This document shows, piece by piece, positions 1 through 11,400 of a stretch of 64,000 nucleotides of DNA. The position numbers and the translations under genes are program-made. How positions within the stretch are numbered: the stretch's first letter is position 1; every line of letters begins with the position of its first letter. Below the pieces are notes generated by a model. It did no database searches. It was not told the DNA's origin and worked only from the letters and a program-made list of their open reading frames with translations. The DNA is from Tritrichomonas foetus (Eukaryota > Parabasalia > Tritrichomonadida > Tritrichomonadidae), in assembly GCA_001839685.1 (NCBI GenBank), contig MLAK01000574.1, positions 1-64,000 on the forward strand, in the 5' to 3' direction.

Positions 1-277
1 TTTATTTACATGATGAGGATTTAAATTTGGGTTCGCTAAAATTTCCTAGATATTGCCGTTATTCTTGTCTTCTCCAGCATATTAATATTTCAAAAAACAA
101 CTTTTTCTAAATGTTCGTAATTTTTTTCTTAATGTTAGTAATAAGATTTCTGAAATAAGAAAAAGTTGTTTTTAGGTTAATTAATGACCTCAACCTCCAA
201 TTTGGGATTTTACGATTGACACTTTTTAAGCCTAATATCTGAGAATAATTATTGAAAAAGTTTCTCTTTCATACAAA

Positions 278-3200
278 ATGATGAATTTGAAGCTTCTTCC
301 ATATGTCCCAGAAAATGATTCAGTTTCGGAATTTCATCGATGGAAACAGGCACGAAAAAAGATTATAGGTATCATCGGACCAAAGCTCCTCCTTCTCAAT
401 GAAGGCGATTTAGTGATGATATTAAATTCATGGAAAAAAACAGCCGAAACTCATATTCAGTTCGATCAACCATCATCAATATTGATAGGCCTTCTTCATT
501 TAGCGGTTTTATTTTATTACAATCGATCGATAAGTCAAATTAATCATTTGATTCCCCAAATTATGCAGCTTGTGATTCACACCAACAGATGCATTTGTCG
601 GTCAGCGTCCCATCTACTTTTTTATTATCGTATCATTCACGTGAAAATATTAATTATTTACATGATTTTTTGAATTCATCATGGATCATGATTGAGCCGA
701 ATTCAGAGCAAGCTTATGCATCGCTATCTGTTTTAGACGAGGCATATTTTTTAGCACCAGGACTTGTGAAAGGTTTTGTTGCGCCTCATTTTGATATGAT
801 TGTGAATTTATGTTTTGTGAGCGATTTTGAACTGCAAGATGCAGCACTTCAAGTTATTTATCATCACGTTGGACTTTCTGGTGATGCTGATTGTAGAACC
901 AGTCTTTTTGTTATTTGTTATTCACATTTGACTCCAAAGCCTTCAAGTGCAAATCGAGGAGCTTTATATATTGCAAAAATGTTAGCAAAAATGCATTTAA
1001 CTGAAAATCAAATTATTTCTATTATTTTAATGATAACAACTTTTTTAAATCTTCAAGATGAAATGGTTTTACAACTTTGTTTTGAAGTTGTTTATATGAT
1101 TTTTGAGCAATGTGAAATCAAAATTACACCAGTTCTGATGAACAATTTATGTAATTCAATGATGAACTGCATCAAACGAAAAGTTGATAATGTTCATATT
1201 TTTACTTTATTTGTAAAAATTATGAAAATGACACCAGTCGATCTTTTTCAAACTGATATTATTTTGACTTTCATCGAATATGTTTTTTCAACATCAAAAC
1301 TCGAAAAACGGCTAGCTTATTCATTACTTTTAATCATTATTCAAAGAAATCCTCAAATAAATATTTCTTTTTCAATTCCATTTGATTCAACTTTAAGTAA
1401 GGATTATCGCTCAATTTTAAAAATCAAACCAAGACTCATTCTTGAATCTCAGAAAAAACTTCAAAATTTTGTGGACAATAGTTTAAAACAAACAACCAAT
1501 GAACCAAATTTAATTCTTGCTTTAAAAATCGCAAAAGTTTGTTGTTCAATGCTTTGGGATGGGGCACAAACACTTATTCGAAATATTTATCCATTATATA
1601 GCTCTAACTCTGAAAATGTAAGAAATGAAGTTATTAAAATTATTGGAAATTTCCCAAATCAACATGAATTAATGGTATCTGCATCGCTTTTTGATTTATC
1701 ACCCAAAGTTCGCAGAACAGCAATAAAATCTTTATTTAAACAAGAAAATTTAAGTCGTTATGATTTATTGCCAAATATTTTAAATGATCAATCGGTTGAA
1801 GTTACTTTTGAATTTCTTGACTTTTTAGATAATATTTATGATAGAAATCCAATGCTTTTTACTCCATCAATTTTTGCTTTTTATAAAAAATTAACAGGAG
1901 GTTATTTACGAAGTTTTTCATTAAAAGATGCATCAGTTGCTTCACATTTATTTCCCAAATTTGCTACACTTATATTAAAAGTTGATGATAGTTTAGCAAA
2001 ATCTTTTGCTGACTTTACAATTTATGTCTTAAGAAGAGGCGAATCGCCAATTCCTCCTTTGCTGAATGATATTCTAGTAAATAATAGTATTTTAAAACCT
2101 TTTGGTGATTCATCTGATCAAACAATTAAAAATACTATTTTTCGATTAGTTCACCTTCCACTTGTGAATACTTGTGATATTAATTTTTTAAACACTTTGC
2201 AAATATTAAAAGAAAAAGCAGATTATTCACAAGTTGTTCCATTATTCAAAGAATTTTTCAGAGAAAGAAGGAAGCAAAATGTTTTACAAGTTGCTTTAAC
2301 AACATTACAAATGTTTATTCCTTTTATTGAGCTTCCACTTGATCAACAACTTGTTGAATTATTATTTGATGTGTTAAATGAAACTTCTTTTCCAAATGTA
2401 ACAACAGCTGTATTAAAGTTATTTGGAACTGCTGGAATCACTCACCTTCCGTCGTCACTACCAAAAGCATCTAAAATTTATCAGTATACTTCAGTCACCG
2501 ATGGATCTACAAAGTTTATTCGAGACGAACTTTTTAAGTCATTATGTCATTTAGTTCCGACTCAATTACCTTCTTTCTTTTCTGCAGCAACACATGCAAT
2601 GGTACTTTATCCTGACCAAGCTTCAAGCTATCTTGGTACTTTGATTCCGGAATTTATAAAAATTCTATCAATTGAGGATAATGATTCAATTGTCATTAAA
2701 TTAACTCATATAGTAATGATAATTCAAAACTTTATGACTCCTTATGTTGAAATAATTCAACCGCTTCTTTTAGAGAGATTAGAAAATAAGTATATTATTC
2801 GATTATGTCGGGCACTTTCATATTCATTAAAGAATAATTTCATTCCTTATTCATCCAAATTATACCATCGATCGATTTCTATTGTACCAAATTTGGAATC
2901 ATTGCCACTTTTTAAACAACATCTGAAATTCTTGTCGTCATCGATAATTTTACAGCATCAACCGATAAATACCCTCTTAAAACTATGTGAATCAATTATT
3001 TCCGAACAAAAATCAAAAAGATCTTGTAAAACAACTATTGTAATTCATGAGCTTATTAAAATTATCCAAAATTATGATAGTACAAGGTTATCTACTTCCT
3101 GGTTTATTAGAATTTTTACAAAATGTTATAAAAATCCAAATGCTTTACAATTAATATATTCAATTATTACATTTGGAAATATATCACATTCATTAATCAC

Positions 3201-6200
3201 CCAAATTTTGGAATCGTTTGCATCCTTTGATGAGAATTATTTAAAGCTCATGAATAATCCACAGTTAGCGAAAGATAATTTAATAATGATACCAATTCAT
3301 ATGAAAATTATTTCAATTCATCGTAGTGATTTCTATGATGGTTCTATCTTTGACACAATTGTTCCACCAATAAATAATAATATTGATAAATGGGTTCAAG
3401 ATTTCACTTTATCTGTTGTTTCTGGGTCACCATCTCGAGGAATTCGTGCATGCAGAGATTTAGTTAATCAATCTGAACAATTTAGAAATGATATCCTTCC
3501 TGCAGCTTTTCTTACTTGTTGGAAAGAAACTTCAGAAAATCAAAAAAATCAATTTCTTAATGTTTTTAAATTTATTATTGATACATTTCATCCCATTCCA
3601 GAATCTTTATGGAGAATGATTGATATTCTAGATACTTGCAGAGTTAGTTTTGAAGTGCCTTTATCTGATTTAGCGCGCTCTTCAATTTTCCCAGCACAGG
3701 CATTACATTATTGGAAATGTGACTTTCGACGTTCAAAAGAAAATGTAGAATTTTTTCTTAATCAATTATTAAATTTGGGCCAAATCGATACAGCAAGAGG
3801 TGTTTTAATGTGTACGAAGAACTATATCAAAGATGTTGAATTATGGGCAGAAGAACTTGGTGAATGGAGAGAGGCCTTAAAAATCTATGGATCTAATAAT
3901 ATTGTAGGTACAATTCAATGTTTTGGAAATCTAGAAGATTGGAGGAGTATTTTAAAACTTGAATCAAAATTTGCTGAAATGAGTACGGAAGAAAAGAATC
4001 AATGCGCAGTATGGTTCGGCTGGGCTTTTTATTTTTACGGTGATATTAAAAAAGCTGAATCATTTATCAAATTCTTTCCTGAAAAATTCGAACAAAACCA
4101 ATTTTTTCTACAATGCTTTATTAAAATAATTCACAATGAATTTGATTATGCTGAAAATATGATAAAAAAAGCATTTGATATTATTTCAAATGATCATTCA
4201 ATGTTTGATGGATCTAATGTAAAAGTAGCAGAAGAGAAAATGGTATTTTCACAACATTTAGTTGAGCTTTCTGAAGTAATAAAAGTTAAAAAAGAAAACT
4301 CCCAAAATATTCCAAAACTATGGAATTTCAGACAGCCGTTACAAGAAAGGCATATTGATTGTCGTGAATTGACAAACATTCGATGCTTGCTTTTTTCTAA
4401 AGAGGAAAAATTAAAAATATCGATAAAAATGGCAGCATCACTTCGAAAAGGACGTCAATGGAGTGGATTAGGAGGTGCATATTCGCGCATGCTTCGAATT
4501 GGAAATACTCCAAAAGTCTATTTTGAAGGCATCAAAATGCTATGGTGTGTTCAAAAACGATCAGCAATTGATTTTTTATCTATTTGGATTGACGCTCTTA
4601 AAGGGAAAAGTGCTGATGCTCTTTTTGAAAAGTTTTCACTTATTCCTGAAAAACGTCTTCGACTAATTGTTAATAATGATGTTGATTTTGAAAATTTTGA
4701 AGATTACAATCTCAAAGACTTAGCAAATAAAACCTTCGAATTCTTTTCGGACAATAAAGTTTCTGAAAAATTTTTGGCACGAGCTACTCGAATTCTAACT
4801 GCTTGGAGACTCCAAGAAGAGCCACAAACTTTGGAGAGTTTAATATCTCATTGTAACACTCTTCGTGAATGCAATGAAAAACAAAATGAAGACGATGTAA
4901 AAACTCTATTCAGTTTAGCTTTGGTTCAAGTCCAAATTATTGATAATGATGTAGAAAATATTGATTTTTATGCTAATGAATCGGTTAGAAATTTCCTTAA
5001 AATTATTCAAATGTCAAATGACATGAATTTTTCTGTAATGCTTCTTCTACTACACATTTTATCACGTTGTGCAAATGATAATTTGATGAGTTATGAAGTT
5101 GAGTATTCGTTGAAAAATTTACCAGTTTCTTTAATTACAAAATCATTACCACAACTGGTTAATCTGCTTTCTCATTCATGTGAAAAATTACGAAATACAA
5201 TTCGACATATTTTAATAAATTTTGGAACGAAACGCTTCCAAAAAGTATTTTTCCCAATAAATATTGGGCGATTTAGTGATAGTCAAATGAAATCTAAAAA
5301 TTCTTGTGAAATATTTGAACAATTAAGAAATATATTTCCAGATGTTGCTTCCGATTTATTGTTATTTGTTAAAAACATGCAATGCGCCGCAATTTCATTA
5401 CTTGAAGCTTGGAAATATGGAATTGAATCGGCAAAACAAGCACATGAACAACATGATGAGGATTCAGTTGTAAAAATACTCTCCCAAATTCTTGAACGCT
5501 TTGATTCTCCAATTTGCGACCTTGATAGAAACTTTAAACGTTTCATTGAAATCAATTTGGGCGATTTTCGTGAATTGCTCGAAAACTATAAAATTACACG
5601 AAAATCAAATAAAGAAAGTCAACAAGATGAAAAGAACCAGCAAGACAAAGAAAAGGAAAATGATTATATAAATTGTATGGACAGGACAAATAAAACTTCT
5701 CAGAAAACTTCATTAAAGAATTTAAATATGATAAATTTAGCTAAAAATAACCAGAAAAGCGCCTTTAATAAACTTTGGACTTGCGTTTTTAGCATTTATG
5801 AGCAAATTTCACGCAAAGTTAATCAATTAGCCATTATCTCTTTTCCAACAGTTGCACCTGATCTTGCAATTCGTCGTGATTTAAAGGTTCTTGTTCCTGG
5901 CACACATGATACTGCACGAATTGTATCATTTGATCCAACAATGCGTGTTTTTGGAACAGCTTTTCATCCTCGTTTTATGACGATGATTGATGAAAAAGGA
6001 AAATCCCATCATTTCTTATTGAAAGGAAATTGTGATGTTAGAATTGATTATAGAATAATGCAATTTTTCATTCTGCTTAATTCTTTGTTATATTCTAATC
6101 GTGTTACTACAAATCTATCTGTTACTCAATATTCAATTGTACCTCTTACAAAGGATTCTGGGTTGATTTCATGGGTTGAAAACAGTGATTCTTTGCACCA

Positions 6201-6918
6201 GATTATTGGAAAATTCACAGAAAACAGGAATAAAGAAACTAGCTTAATTAAATCATTTGTTGATACATCAACAATGACAATGTCGGCTTTACAACTTTAT
6301 GAATTATACCAAATAATTGCTGAACAAACGCCTGCTGATGAATTGGATCAATATATTTGGCTTCAGGCTTCAACATCTTCAGTTTGGCTTAAAAATAACA
6401 CAAATTTTGTTACATCAACTGCATTAATGTCAATAGCAGGATATATCATCGGTCTTGGAGATAGACATCCAAACAACATTCTTCTACAGAGTAATAATGG
6501 AAAAGTTGCACACATTGACTTTGAAGATTGTTTTGAAATCACAATGAACCGAAAAATTTATCCTGAGAAAGTTCCATTTCGTTTAACACGAATGATTTCA
6601 AACGCCTTGGATGGTGCAACACCTTTTGGAACATTTAGAAGAACATGTGAAGATGTATTGTCACTTTTACGAGAGGCAAAACAAACTGTTATTGCACAGT
6701 TTTATTTATTCACAATCGATTCAACAATTAGCAAGAACTCAAAATTTTACAATGCGAAAATTGTTGAACGAGTTAAAGAAAAACTCGAAGGGAATGACAT
6801 TTTCATGCTTAAACATGAAACAAAAACTGTGGAATCTCAAGTTAAAAGATTAATAAATGTGTCAAGTAACCCTGAAATGTATGCAACACAGTTTATTGGA
6901 TGGTGTCCTTATTGGTGA
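278..6918 (+). CDS. TOR-family (PIKK) protein kinase, with an N-terminal frame break
   Basis: This is a target-of-rapamycin-type kinase. TOR in other eukaryotes links nutrient status to growth as the core of TORC1/TORC2. The first ATG (278) lies just after a TCATA initiator-like element (269-273) and opens a 131-codon frame. The rest (2,109 codons from 589) lies in another frame. The T6 run at 618-623 is the likely break: one additional T would join the two. Counting from 589, HEAT-like helices fill about residues 1-930 and a FAT region starts near 940. An FRB-like segment (LLEAWKYGIESA ... FNKLWTCVFSIYEQI) near 1600-1750 carries a K/N/Q-rich insert. The kinase domain covers about 1760-2070 (LLKGNCDVRID, GDRHPNN, PFRLTRM) and the FATC end is FIGWCPYW. 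The family HIDFG motif reads HIDFE (residues 1975-1979), and the Glu after the ATP-binding Lys is Cys. Family assignment is firm; activity is uncertain. Confidence 0.88.
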
Positions 6919-7222
6919 TTCATTCAAACCATGATCAAATTTGATATTTTTTTTATAATGGCATTTTTATTTTAAAAATGCTTATATTATTGTATTTAAT
7001 AAATTGTTATATATCTTTGCGATATATTCTTTCTCTCTTTCATGTCTTTATTATTATTCAGTTCATCTTCTTTCTCATCCAAGAAAGGATTCATCAAAAT
7101 GTTAATACTTCTCATTGTCTTCATGATGAAAGAATGAAATTTGATTGAGAAAGAATGAAATTTCATTTATGACATCAAGTAAATCTTGAAAGAAAAAGAA
7201 AAACAAATAGTCGATTTATTTT
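6919..7222. other. convergent 3' intergenic region
   Basis: This is the shared 3' region of two converging genes. It is AT-rich and contains an imperfect direct repeat of GAAAGAATGAAATTT near 7129-7168. No gene or RNA is recognised. Confidence 0.5.
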
Positions 7223-8377
7223 TTAAGGATAGTAACAAGTAACACCTTTGTTTCCGTAAGAGCACAAAGCACAGCTGATGCATTTCGAGTCGTCTGTTCC
7301 CTTCTTTAAGTCCTTTACGAGTGATGGCTGTCTGATAAAAGGTCTTGCCATTGATATCATATCAGCTGTTCCACCTGCAACTACATGATCCATTGTATCA
7401 AAATTTCTGAGTCCACCAACAATCGCCAATTTTGCGTTTGGTGCTATTCTTCTGATTGTGTTTGTTGCGTCGATGTTGTATCCTTCGAAGTATGGAACAT
7501 CTTTGCTAGCTTCTTCAGCCACTTTTACTGCTTCAATCGCATCACTTTTTGGTTTAATCATCCTCATATAAAGATTCGTGTCAAAATTGATACGAGTGCC
7601 ATACATTCTTGAGCCAACTCCTGCTGAAATTTCAAACATGTCTATATCATTTAGCTGCGAAATATACCATCCGCATAAAACAGGAGTAACTCCAATTGAG
7701 TCATCATAATCATCGCCGTTAATTTTGGCAGAAATGAGGAATTCTTGTCCGCACGATTTCCTGATCTCACTTGCGATTTCTTTTACAATTTTGACACGAT
7801 TTTCGGGTGAGCCTCCCCAACCGTCGTGTCGGCGGTTAAGAGCAGGTGATAAAAATGCAGATAATAAATATCCGTGCGCGCAGTGAATTTGGATTCCGTC
7901 TGCTCCATTGGCTTTGAGATTTACTGCAGCATCGATAAAAGATTGAATTGTGGCTTCAATGTCGGAATTTGTCATCTCATGGACATCTGATGACATCGCA
8001 GTTGGTGCCTCAGGAACGGATCCAGAGAGCTCAGGCGATGATTTGCTCCCACCGTGACAAATTTGGAAGATAATTTTTGATGTGGTTTCGTTGTGAATTT
8101 CGTCGATTGTAGATTTCCATGCCTTCGCGTGGCCTGGAGTGAACATTCCGGTTTGATTTGATGCAACCTGACACTTTTTCATTGGGTAAGCGAATCCGGG
8201 AACGATAAGACCGCAGTCTCCGAGAGCTAAATTTTTCATCATTTTGAGAAGAGACTCTTTTGGAAAACCGTTTTCGTCTGACTTTCCTTCCCATGTTGCC
8301 GAGCGCATAAATCGGTTCGAAAGGAGAGCATTACCAATCTGAATTGGAGTAAAAAGAACAGATTTTTCTCGTAACAT
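7223..8377 (-). CDS. NADH:flavin oxidoreductase / Old Yellow Enzyme family
   Basis: This 384-residue FMN-dependent TIM-barrel oxidoreductase belongs to the Old Yellow Enzyme family, whose members reduce activated C=C bonds using NAD(P)H. Seen in the sequence: the N-terminal FTPIQIGN...NRFMRSAT segment, HGGSKS, the substrate-binding IHCAHGYLLSAFLSP, the LNRRHDGWGGSPENR motif, and the phosphate-binding IVGGLRNF and MARPFIR near the C-terminus. The tail CISCALCSYGNKGVTCYYP has Cys spacing reminiscent of 2,4-dienoyl-CoA reductase-type members, but the second flavin domain of that group is absent. The ATG at 8377 is followed directly by the conserved N-terminus, so the start is secure. The sequence resembles bacterial single-domain members and may derive from lateral transfer; this is inference. 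The substrate cannot be told. Confidence 0.9.
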   Translation of the reverse strand: MLREKSVLFTPIQIGNALLSNRFMRSATWEGKSDENGFPKESLLKMMKNLALGDCGLIVPGFAYPMKKCQVASNQTGMFTPGHAKAWKSTIDEIHNETTSKIIFQICHGGSKSSPELSGSVPEAPTAMSSDVHEMTNSDIEATIQSFIDAAVNLKANGADGIQIHCAHGYLLSAFLSPALNRRHDGWGGSPENRVKIVKEIASEIRKSCGQEFLISAKINGDDYDDSIGVTPVLCGWYISQLNDIDMFEISAGVGSRMYGTRINFDTNLYMRMIKPKSDAIEAVKVAEEASKDVPYFEGYNIDATNTIRRIAPNAKLAIVGGLRNFDTMDHVVAGGTADMISMARPFIRQPSLVKDLKKGTDDSKCISCALCSYGNKGVTCYYP

Positions 8378-9304
8378 TTTTAGGGAAACTTTTTCAGATT
8401 CATTTTGGCCTTTGATATTGGCCTAACCGCTAAAATGGATGAGATTTTCAAATTACAATTTCAAAGACCCAAAGTCATAATTATATGAGTCATTATTAAT
8501 AAAAATATTAGAGAAAGATAGAGACAATTATCCTCAACAATTAGACGAACCTGAACAAAATTATTGCATTAACTAAGTTGATGGCTCCAATCTTGATTTT
8601 TAATATGATACTGGAAATGTCAACAAACAAGAAATGAGCAGGAGTATGTTTAGTGACATGCAAATGTGATTTTTTGACAGCTTTTCAATTTTTGCCAAAT
8701 TATTTTTTACGTTTAAAATACTGGCAAGAAAAGTTTCTTCAACATCACAATTATTTTAATATAGAAAGAAAAAAAAAAAATGCTTTTTATGATCATTGTG
8801 AATCACAATTTGTGATGTTGAAGAGAAACACAATTATTTCTGACAAAAATCACATCCCGCTATTTTGAATTTTTTCAAAGTTTGAAAATTTCAAATTGAA
8901 ATAAAGGAAGTCATTCAAAAAAATTCAATTAACAGAATCCTTTATCAATATCAAGATATTAACATATATTCGAAGAAGGCATTACCATTATGTTTTGTTA
9001 AAAACATCATGATCAATCATAGAAAAAAAAAAATGATTTGTACTGATTCATTTAAATATAAAACTCACAATTCTATTTTTTTCACAAAAGTATAATCATT
9101 TCAATAGTAAAAATTTTTGCCTTTAGAAACCTTCCGAAAAAATAATCTTTATTCAATTAAAAATAAATTTTTCTTTCATGTCAAAAATGACGCCTCTTAT
9201 TCAATTATATTGTACTGTTTTATCAATTTAGAAAAATTCACACAAATATTTCTGACATTTGAATTACTTTTCAATATTTCCAAAGACGTTCGATTTATAG
9301 TGAG
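8378..9304. other. divergent intergenic region
   Basis: This stretch separates the oxidoreductase and the CAMK-like kinase and should hold both promoters. It is very AT-rich with A-runs at 8769-8779 and 9024-9033. Short open frames here have no protein-like character. No RNA gene or repeat is recognised. Confidence 0.4.
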
Positions 9305-10471
9305 ATGGAGCGCATCCAGGCGAATTACCACTTTATCAAGGAGCTTGGTGCCGGCGGATACGCACGTGTTCACCTCGCTGAACACCGGCGCACGAAGCTC
9401 TTGGTCGCCATCAAAGTGATTTCTATTTCCGAAAGACGCAATGATAGCGCATACATCGATAGAATCGACCAAGAGGTCAATTTAATGAAGAAAATGAATC
9501 ATCCTTTTATTTGTGAACTTTTTGAAGTTGTCGTTGAGCCAGGCCAATGCTATTTCATTGTGATGGAGTATCTCGAAGGCGGGACGCTCCTCGAAAGGCT
9601 AAACACCACGGGGAGCATTGCTGAATCGACGGCGAAAAACATCTTCTTCCAATTGGTGTCCGCCGTGTATTACATCCATAGGTTTAACATCGTTCATCGT
9701 GATATCAAAATCGAAAACATTCTTTTTGACCATGCCAGAAACATAAGGCTGATTGACTTCGGCTTGAGTTGTTTGAAAAAAGAAGAGGGCTCGTTAATGC
9801 ATACGAAATGCGGTTCGATGTCTTACGCTGCACCGGAAATGATAAAAGGGGAGGAGTACTCATCAAGTGTAGATATCTGGAGTATGGGCATTGTTTTATA
9901 TGCAATGCTGACAGGTGAACTTCCCTTTAAAGATGAAAACACTCAAAAATTGATGCAAAATATTGTATACAATGACCCAATTTTCCCACAAAATTTGAGT
10001 CGAGGTGCTATTGATTTATTACAAAGAATGCTAACAAAAGACTCAAAAAGTAGAATTACTATTCCAGATATTTTGAAGCATCCTTGGGTTCATTCGGCAA
10101 TATTCCCTTTAATTGTCGATTTCAATTCGATCGATCCAGAAATATTAAAAGGGCTGGAAATGTATGGTTATGACTCAAGAGAAATCGAATCGAGTATTTT
10201 AAATAACTTAGGAAGTGACGGTGTTATTGCGTATAAAATTGCACATAGAGCAAAACTTATGGATCAGATAAAATCACCTCTTGCTCAAAATTCCAGAAAA
10301 GTGTCATCATTGAAAACAAGAAATGTTCCGATTTCACCTTTCATAAAAAATGGTCAAATTATGCCATTGATGAAGCCACCAATTGTGATGCCACGATCAG
10401 TTCGACGACAGAGCTTTAGTGCTGCATCGATGATTAAGCAATCTGGGTCATTCCCAATTGGATCAATATGA
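9305..10471 (+). CDS. CAMK/SNF1-like serine/threonine protein kinase
   Basis: This is a 388-residue protein kinase with its catalytic domain first (about residues 8-265) and a basic, Ser/Pro-rich tail. All key residues are present: Gly-rich loop GAGGYARVH, ATP-binding Lys37 (VAIK), HRDIKIEN at 131-138, DFG at 151-153, CGSMSYAAPE at 169-178 and the SVDIWSMGIVLY segment. The activation loop and APE context are of CAMKL (SNF1/MARK) type. After the domain, a stretch around residues 280-320 (EILKGLEMYGYDSREIESSILNN) resembles the UBA-like helices seen in that group. It is expected to be catalytically active. The first part of the gene is less AT-rich than its second half. The start ATG is the first in frame and sits immediately before the Gly-rich loop region. 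Confidence 0.92.
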   Translation: MERIQANYHFIKELGAGGYARVHLAEHRRTKLLVAIKVISISERRNDSAYIDRIDQEVNLMKKMNHPFICELFEVVVEPGQCYFIVMEYLEGGTLLERLNTTGSIAESTAKNIFFQLVSAVYYIHRFNIVHRDIKIENILFDHARNIRLIDFGLSCLKKEEGSLMHTKCGSMSYAAPEMIKGEEYSSSVDIWSMGIVLYAMLTGELPFKDENTQKLMQNIVYNDPIFPQNLSRGAIDLLQRMLTKDSKSRITIPDILKHPWVHSAIFPLIVDFNSIDPEILKGLEMYGYDSREIESSILNNLGSDGVIAYKIAHRAKLMDQIKSPLAQNSRKVSSLKTRNVPISPFIKNGQIMPLMKPPIVMPRSVRRQSFSAASMIKQSGSFPIGSI

Positions 10472-10859
10472 CAATAAGCTTATAAGAAACTCCAACTTCG
10501 TGATTGTAAGAAAAAGGTGAAATCCAAGGCGATTTTAAATCGGTTAAAATCCAATTAATTACTAGAAGAATTTTTGACGGATTTCTTTGTTTGTATAAAA
10601 ATTCATTCCTTTGGTGCAATTTGAATGAATTTGATAATGTTACATTTTACTAAACAAATTTGTAGTTCAAACTCGTTAATTTTTCTAGAATTGTTTTTTA
10701 TTATTCCGAATTGAACTGAAAGTAGACAAGTAAAGTTCATCACTAACAAACTAACATTCAAAAGCTAATCTGGCTGAACCATTTTTGTATTATACAATCT
10801 TTTGAAGCGGAACTATCACCCTTGACATAATCAAAAAAGTCCATTCATTTTTTCAACAT

Positions 10860-10889
<30 letters not shown>
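10472..10889. other. intergenic region ending in an A30 tract
   Basis: This is AT-rich 3' flank of the CAMK-like kinase gene. Nothing coding is recognised. The uninterrupted A tract at 10861-10890 is the T30 terminator of the neighbouring minus-strand tRNA. Confidence 0.5.

Positions 10890-10890
<1 letters not shown>
10861..10890 (-). terminator. Pol III terminator (T30 on the minus strand)
   Basis: A run of 30 A on the plus strand directly abuts the 3' end of the tRNA, giving T30 in the direction of tRNA transcription. It far exceeds the four or five T that RNA polymerase III needs. Confidence 0.7.
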
Positions 10891-10893
<3 letters not shown>

Positions 10894-10980
10894 AAGGGAT
10901 GGAATTGAACCATCATCTTGTATCAAGACAATTAAGAAGATTGTTCAAAGTTACATATCCTACCATTAGACGACCTTGGA
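10890..10980 (-). tRNA. tRNA-Gln (UUG), probably with a ~20-nt intron
   Basis: Read on the minus strand, the acceptor stem is TCCAAGG paired with CCTTGGA. A D-arm follows (GTCTAATGGTAGGAT, typical of Gln/Glu tRNAs), and a T-arm with a perfect 5-bp stem, GATGG-TTCAATT-CCATC. The anticodon stem TGTAA is followed by loop CTTTGA, giving anticodon TTG. It pairs (4 of 5) with ATACA only if about 20 nt, themselves able to form an ACAAT/ATTGT hairpin, are removed at the canonical 37/38 intron position. The discriminator is T, as in eukaryotic tRNA-Gln, and is the first base of a T30 tract that would stop RNA polymerase III. The alternative is TCT (Arg) read from the inner hairpin, which fits the rest of the cloverleaf poorly. 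Confidence 0.75.
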
Positions 10981-11400
10981 ATCATAAAGAGTTTCAATAT
11001 AAAATAATATAATTTCAAACTCATGAAAGCTTATTTAATTTGTCTTGAATGAACCTCCATTTTCTATATCATCGCATGAAAATGAAGATATTTAATTTAC
11101 TCAATTCTGGCGATTTGTTGTATTGTAATAATTTGTTCAAATACTATGACGCCGCCAATCATTTCATCATCATTCTTGTGAAAAAGAAACATATTTTTTA
11201 AAAACAATTTGATTTCATATTTTTTTGAAGATGAATTTATAAAAGAACAAAGAAAGAAAGGTGAGCCATTGAAAAATTGGTATTAAAGTACCTTTTACCG
11301 AAGATATCACATCTAAAGTTAGTTTCTATGGTATTGAAAAATTTCAATGTAGTATTTAAATAAACGGTCTATACTTGTTACATAATCGTTGCATTTATTG
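10981..11400. other. intergenic region between tRNA and coiled-coil gene
   Basis: This stretch holds the 5' flank of the tRNA (minus strand) and the promoter region of the coiled-coil gene (plus strand). It is AT-rich and no other feature is recognised. The in-frame stretch just before 11401 has no ATG. Confidence 0.4.

Noticed and set aside
613..624. Programmed -1 frameshifting at the T6 run in TOR
   Set aside because: The zero-frame codons do not match the X_XXY_YYZ slippery pattern, so recoding is less likely than an indel.
9117..9472. Two short frames overlapping the CAMK-like kinase start
   Set aside because: Both are shadows of the kinase frame; the kinase motifs fix the true frame.
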